Source: Bacteroidaceae bacterium (GTDB taxonomy: Bacteria; Bacteroidota; Bacteroidia; Bacteroidales; Bacteroidaceae). Taken from it: 64,000 bases of DNA. Under the pieces are notes generated by a model. That model did no database searches. It saw nothing but the letters and a program-made list of their open reading frames with translations, and was not told the DNA's origin. Shown in pieces: positions 60,076 to 64,000 of the stretch. Position numbers and translations under genes: made by a program. Position 1 is the first letter of the stretch. Each line of letters opens with the position of its first letter. The stretch spans positions 1 to 64,000 of the forward strand of contig JAFYOS010000005.1 of assembly GCA_017560125.1 (NCBI GenBank), given 5' to 3'.

Positions 60076-63000
60076 TTACAAGGCAAGCAGTTCGTCGATG
60101 AAGGCGGCTGCTGTCTCCACGTTTTTCACATGCTCGACGGTGATGATGCAGCGTCCGTCGCTCTCGCGCATGCGGTTGGTGAACTGGCTTGTGGGCAGGT
60201 AGGCTATAATCTTGCCGAAGAGCTCGCTCTCGTAGTAGGGGCTGTTGCCATCGACTAGGAACAGGTTCATTCGGCCACCCTTCAGGTATATCTTCTCTAC
60301 GCCCAGCTCCTTGGCCTTGCGACGCAGCGATACGGTGCGTATGAGCTCCTCGCCGGCTTTGGGCATTCGGCCGAAGCGGTCGGTCATCTTGCTGTGGAAT
60401 ATTTTCAGATCCTTGTCGTTGGTTATCGAGTCGAGCTCGCGGTAGAGCAGCACTCGTTCGTCGCCGTTGGGTACGTATAGGGGCGGGAACAGCAGCTCGA
60501 GGTCGCTCTCTATGGTGCATTCGCTCACATACTCCTTGTCGGCTTTCTCGTCGTGCAGTATATCGGCAAATTCCTCGTTCTTGAGCTCTTTCACCGCCTC
60601 GGCAAGTATCTTTTGATAGGTTTCGTAGCCAAGGTCGGCAATGAAGCCGCTCTGCTCGGCGCCCAGCAGGTTGCCGGCTCCGCGTATATCGAGGTCTTGC
60701 ATTGCGATATTCATGCCACTGCCCAGCTCGCTGAAGCTCTCTATGGCCTCCAGTCGTCGGCGCGATTCGCTCGAGAGGGCGTCCTTGGGTGGCGTCAGCA
60801 GGTAGCAGAATGCTTTGCGCTTGCCGCGTCCCACGCGTCCTCGCATCTGGTGCAGGTCGCTCAGACCGAAATTTTGTGCCTGGTTTATTATTATGGTGTT
60901 CACGTTGGGTATGTCGATACCATTCTCGATGATTGATGTGGCTATGAGCACGTCGTAGTCGTGGTTCATGAAGTCGAACAACCTTTTTTCGAGCTCCTCG
61001 GGCGACATCTGGCCGTGGCCAATGCAGACGCGTGCGTCGGGCACATGTCTGTTTATCATGTGCTCCAGTTCGTACATGTTCGATATGCGGTTATTTATGA
61101 AAAATACCTGTCCGTTGCGGCTCAGTTCGAAATTTATGGCCTCTTTTATGGTCTCGGCATCGAAGCGCTGTATCTCGGTGTGTATGGGGTAGCGGTTGGG
61201 CGGTGGTGTCTGTATCATCGACAGGTCGCGTGCTCCCATTATAGAGAACTGCAGGGTGCGCGGAATGGGTGTGGCTGTCATGGTGAGCGTATCGACGTTC
61301 ACTTTTATCTGTCGCAGTTTCTCCTTTACGGCAACGCCGAATTTTTGCTCCTCGTCGATGATGAGCAGGCCTAAATCCTTGAATTTTATATCCTTGCCGG
61401 TCAGGCGGTGTGTGCCTATCACTATGTCTATCTTGCCCTCTTCGAGCTCCTTCAGTATGCGGCGGCTATCCTTGGCGCTTCGGGCGCGGCTCAGATATTC
61501 GACGGTGCACGGGAAATCCTTCAGTCGCTCCTTGAATGTGAGATAGTGCTGGTAGGCCAGCACGGTGGTGGGTACAAGCACGGCTACCTGTTTGCCGTCG
61601 GTGGCGGCTTTGAAGGCTGCTCGTATGGCTACCTCGGTCTTTCCGAAGCCCACATCGCCGCAGACAAGGCGGTCCATGGGGCGGCGACGCTCCATGTCGG
61701 CCTTCACTTCGGTGGTGGCTTTCAGCTGGTCGGGGGTGTCCTCGTATATGAAGCTCGCTTCGAGCTCGTGTTGCAGATAGGTGTCGGGGGTGAATGCAAA
61801 GCCCTCTTTGCTGTTCCTCTCGGAATAGAGCTTTATGAGGTCGCGTGCAATGTCCTTTATCTTCTTCTTTGTGCGTTCCTTGATGCGCTCCCATGCGCCC
61901 GTTCCCAGCTTGTTTATTGTGGGTGCTTCGCCCTCCTTGCCTTTGTACTTCGATATCTTGTGCAGGTTGTGGATGGAAACGAATACCACATCGTCGTTCT
62001 TGTACAGCAGTTTTATGGCCTCTTGCATGGTGCCACCGCTTGGTATGCGCACCAATCCGCCGAATTTGCCTATGCCGTGGTCCATGTGTACCACGAAATC
62101 GCCTGTGCGGAATTCGCTCAGCTCCTTCAGCGTGAGTGCCACTTTGCCGCCGCGTGCCCTGTCGCTGCGCAAGCGGTAGTTGTGGAAACGACCGAACAGC
62201 TGATGGTCGGTCAGCAGTGCCATTCGCAGTGTGTTATCTACATAGCCGGCGTGTATGGTCTTGTCTATGGGGGTGAAAGCAACCTCGTCGCCGCGCTCCT
62301 CGAATATGGTTCTCAGTCGCACGGCTTGTCGCTGGTCGTCGGTGAGCAGGGCTATCTTGTAGCCTCGAGCCATGTACTCCTTGAATTTTTCGCTCACCAG
62401 GTCGAAATCCTTGTTGAAAATGGGCTGCGGCGTGGTGTCGAACGATATGTTCGTGGCATTGTCGCTCTTTGCGCCCGAGGCGTGTATCTCCCAGCAGTGT
62501 GCCAATTTGAATATTCTTTCGGCTTCGGCTGCCGACATCAGTTCGGGCCTTTCGGGCAGCTCCTCCTCGGATAGTCGGGCCTGCATGGAGTAGCCCTCGG
62601 TGGATACCCTCGCTATGCTCTCCTTTACATGCGTGAAATCCTTTGCAATGTATATGGTGTTGCGGGGCAGGAACGATGTTATGGGGACATTCTCTGTGCC
62701 GGTGAGCCTGGGGACGATGGTTATCTCGTTCATGCGCTCCTTGGATAGCTGCGTTTCCACCTCGAATGTGCGTATGCTCTCTATCTCGTCGCCCATGAAA
62801 TCTACACGGTAGGGATACTCCGACGAGAACGAGAATATATCGAGCAAACTGCCTCGCTGTGCATACTCGCCCGGCTCGTAAACATATTGCACCTCCTTGA
62901 ACCCCAGCTTGTTGAGCTTCTTCTCGGCCTCCTCGCGCGAGAGCATTCCTCCAACGGCGAGCGCCATGGTGTTGCTCTCCATTTTCTCTTGCGACACCAC

Positions 63001-63405
63001 CTTCTCGGCTATCGCTTCGGGGTGTGTCACTACTACTGTGCCGTTGCGCTTGCTGCGGCTTGTGAGGCGGCTCATCACTTCGGTGCGCAGTATGCGGTTG
63101 GCGTCATCCTCGTGTCCGTATTTCAGGGCGCGTCTGAACGACGATGGGAAAAAGAGCACTCGCTGTTCGCCACATATCTGCACCAGGTCGTGATAGAAAT
63201 AGCCGGCCTCTTCGACGTCGTTCATCACTATGAACAGCGTCTGCTTTTCGTTCCTTTGCATGTAGCCGGCAATGGCGACGGCTGCGCTGCTTGCGGTCAG
63301 TCCGCCTATGATGACCTTCTCCTTGTTGCCATCGGCTGTTATTCCGGTGAGTGCCTCCACTCCCGGATGCGTTGCATATATCTTCTGTAGCTCTTTTATT
63401 TCCAT
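60076..63405 (-). CDS. mfd: Transcription-repair coupling factor Mfd
   Basis: An 1109-residue DNA translocase that removes stalled RNA polymerase and recruits UvrA. Order: UvrB-like D1-D2 (about 1-330), RNA-polymerase-interaction domain with FRTGDFVVHMDHGIGKFGGL (about 430-450), helicase core with Walker A GDVGFGKTEVAIRAAF, DEEQ in LLIIDEEQKFGV, TATPIPRTLQFSIMGARDL, and QMRGRVGRG, then the C-terminal D7 domain. Length is normal for the family. The minus-strand promoter is TAAATTTGC at 63426-63434. Confidence 0.97.
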   Translation of the reverse strand: MEIKELQKIYATHPGVEALTGITADGNKEKVIIGGLTASSAAVAIAGYMQRNEKQTLFIVMNDVEEAGYFYHDLVQICGEQRVLFFPSSFRRALKYGHEDDANRILRTEVMSRLTSRSKRNGTVVVTHPEAIAEKVVSQEKMESNTMALAVGGMLSREEAEKKLNKLGFKEVQYVYEPGEYAQRGSLLDIFSFSSEYPYRVDFMGDEIESIRTFEVETQLSKERMNEITIVPRLTGTENVPITSFLPRNTIYIAKDFTHVKESIARVSTEGYSMQARLSEEELPERPELMSAAEAERIFKLAHCWEIHASGAKSDNATNISFDTTPQPIFNKDFDLVSEKFKEYMARGYKIALLTDDQRQAVRLRTIFEERGDEVAFTPIDKTIHAGYVDNTLRMALLTDHQLFGRFHNYRLRSDRARGGKVALTLKELSEFRTGDFVVHMDHGIGKFGGLVRIPSGGTMQEAIKLLYKNDDVVFVSIHNLHKISKYKGKEGEAPTINKLGTGAWERIKERTKKKIKDIARDLIKLYSERNSKEGFAFTPDTYLQHELEASFIYEDTPDQLKATTEVKADMERRRPMDRLVCGDVGFGKTEVAIRAAFKAATDGKQVAVLVPTTVLAYQHYLTFKERLKDFPCTVEYLSRARSAKDSRRILKELEEGKIDIVIGTHRLTGKDIKFKDLGLLIIDEEQKFGVAVKEKLRQIKVNVDTLTMTATPIPRTLQFSIMGARDLSMIQTPPPNRYPIHTEIQRFDAETIKEAINFELSRNGQVFFINNRISNMYELEHMINRHVPDARVCIGHGQMSPEELEKRLFDFMNHDYDVLIATSIIENGIDIPNVNTIIINQAQNFGLSDLHQMRGRVGRGKRKAFCYLLTPPKDALSSESRRRLEAIESFSELGSGMNIAMQDLDIRGAGNLLGAEQSGFIADLGYETYQKILAEAVKELKNEEFADILHDEKADKEYVSECTIESDLELLFPPLYVPNGDERVLLYRELDSITNDKDLKIFHSKMTDRFGRMPKAGEELIRTVSLRRKAKELGVEKIYLKGGRMNLFLVDGNSPYYESELFGKIIAYLPTSQFTNRMRESDGRCIITVEHVKNVETAAAFIDELLAL

Positions 63406-63425
63406 CTTTTTTGCGACCTATGGAT

Positions 63426-63434
63426 GCAAATTTA
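63426..63434 (-). promoter_or_regulatory. Promoter -7 element for mfd
   Basis: TAAATTTGC on the minus strand, an exact TAnnTTTG match, 21 bases before the mfd ATG. Confidence 0.55.
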
Positions 63435-63550
63435 CGCTTTTTATTCGTTTTTTTTATTCAGGTTTTTCATTTTGGCAGCGTGCGTTACGGTTTTTAACCG
63501 TTTTTGTGTAATTTTATTAGCCGAAAGTGTAAAATGCGAGCAAAAATAGC

Positions 63551-63559
63551 TAAATTTGC
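63551..63559 (+). promoter_or_regulatory. Promoter -7 element for the glycosyltransferase gene
   Basis: TAAATTTGC, exact TAnnTTTG match, 23 bases before the ATG at 63582. It is the same element as the divergent mfd promoter. Confidence 0.55.
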
Positions 63560-63581
63560 GAATATTTACATATGATGCAAA

Positions 63582-64000
63582 ATGGCAAAGAGTGATAGCG
63601 TAATTATAATACCCACATATAACGAAAAAGAGAATATCGAGAGAATGATTCGCACACTTCTCGCGTTGGAGCACGGCTTCGACGTGCTGGTTGTCGATGA
63701 TGGTTCTCCCGACGGCACTGCGGGTATAGTGAAAAGCCTCATGGCGGAGTTTCCCGACAAGGTGTTCATCATAGAGCGTTCCGGAAAGCTCGGGTTGGGA
63801 ACGGCATATATTGCCGGCTTCAAGTGGGCGCTGAAACAGGGCTACGAGTACATCTTCGAAATGGATGCCGATTTCTCGCACAACCCCGACGATGTGCCCC
63901 GTCTTTACGAGGCATGTGCCAAGGATGGCGCCGATTTGTCGGTGGGCAGCCGTTATGTAACCGGTGTCAATGTGGTTAACTGGCCCATGGGACGCGTGCT
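63582..64000 (+). CDS. Polyprenol-phosphate mannosyl/glucosyltransferase (GT2), truncated by the window edge
   Basis: The first 139 residues of a GT2-family glycosyltransferase. It opens with MAKSDSVIIIPTYNEKENIE, has VLVVDDGSPDGTAGIV (about 39-54), LGLGTAYIAGFKWAL and the metal-binding EMDADFSHNPDDVPRL (about 94-109), then SVGSRYVTGV. These are the landmarks of dolichyl/polyprenyl-phosphate mannose synthases. The coding frame is open at position 64000, so the C-terminal part is missing. With the DUF2723 transferase it could supply lipid-linked sugar, but this is inference. Confidence 0.9.
   Translation, partial: MAKSDSVIIIPTYNEKENIERMIRTLLALEHGFDVLVVDDGSPDGTAGIVKSLMAEFPDKVFIIERSGKLGLGTAYIAGFKWALKQGYEYIFEMDADFSHNPDDVPRLYEACAKDGADLSVGSRYVTGVNVVNWPMGRV

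Noticed and set aside
61408..62574. 388-codon open frame on the plus strand opposite mfd
   Set aside because: Antisense shadow; Leu/Val/Tyr-rich low-information translation and no start signals.
1..64000. Search for CRISPR arrays, insertion sequences, tRNA/rRNA genes and prophage genes
   Set aside because: No regularly spaced repeats, transposase-like frames, tRNA-like cloverleaf with CCA or rRNA sequence seen by eye; a tRNAscan/Infernal run would settle small RNAs.

Overview
This window is a gene-dense chromosomal segment of a member of the Bacteroidales (phylum Bacteroidota). The evidence is the fumarate reductase/succinate dehydrogenase trio, a PorP-GldK-GldL-GldM-GldN cluster plus GldH (type IX secretion/gliding core), a purH-mreBCD-mrdA-rodA cluster, an ftsX-DUF3098-uppP-truB-queA-folK operon, and many Bacteroidota-type promoters (-7 element TAnnTTTG, often with a TTG/TTTG about 19-22 bases upstream). 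Genus cannot be fixed from sequence alone; a gut lineage such as Muribaculaceae, Barnesiellaceae or Rikenellaceae is a guess. I see no rRNA, tRNA, insertion sequence, prophage or CRISPR array, and no gene that looks broken. The last gene runs off the right edge.

Layout. 1-3.5 kb: frdCAB, closed by a strong terminator. 3.5-7.9 kb: miaB diverging from a four-gene unit (thioesterase, small membrane protein, acyl-CoA:acetate CoA-transferase, SpoU methyltransferase). 7.9-11.9 kb: AT-rich leader and a 1185-residue secreted modular protein with codon use like highly expressed genes. 12-15.8 kb: phosphodiesterase lipoprotein, RNase R, rhamnose-type mutarotase. 15.8-18.9 kb: an OmpR/EnvZ-type two-component system followed by two small PepSY-like exported proteins. 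19-22 kb: MFS transporter, flavodiiron protein. 22.2-29.6 kb: purH and the rod-shape/elongasome genes. 29.5-33.3 kb (minus strand): metF-holB-ricT-gldH. 33.5-39.3 kb: porP-gldKLMN. 39.4-42.6 kb: outer-membrane barrel protein and GH51 arabinofuranosidase. 42.9-50.4 kb: priA, then the minus-strand methyltransferase-ftsX-DUF3098-uppP-truB-queA-folK operon. 50.5-58.5 kb: PspC protein, epimerase/PAP2 pair, DUF2723 giant membrane protein, polysaccharide deacetylase, queG, small PH-like membrane protein. 58.5-64 kb: secreted bleomycin-hydrolase-like peptidase, mfd, and the start of a polyprenol-phosphate glycosyltransferase.

How it fits together. Anaerobic energy metabolism (frdCAB, CoA-transferase), envelope growth (mre/mrdA/rodA, uppP, ftsX) and protein export to the surface (GldKLMN/PorP/GldH) dominate; the 1185-residue protein is a candidate export substrate. 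Four queuosine or other tRNA-modification genes (miaB, queA, truB, queG) are scattered through it.

The observation I rate highest is a near-identical 36-base promoter element placed upstream of both the response-regulator gene and the first PepSY-like gene: two TTTCA half-sites 11 bp apart, exactly 17 bp (start to start) ahead of an ATATTTGC element. It reads as the operator of this two-component system and ties the orphan PepSY-like proteins to it as targets and possible feedback partners.
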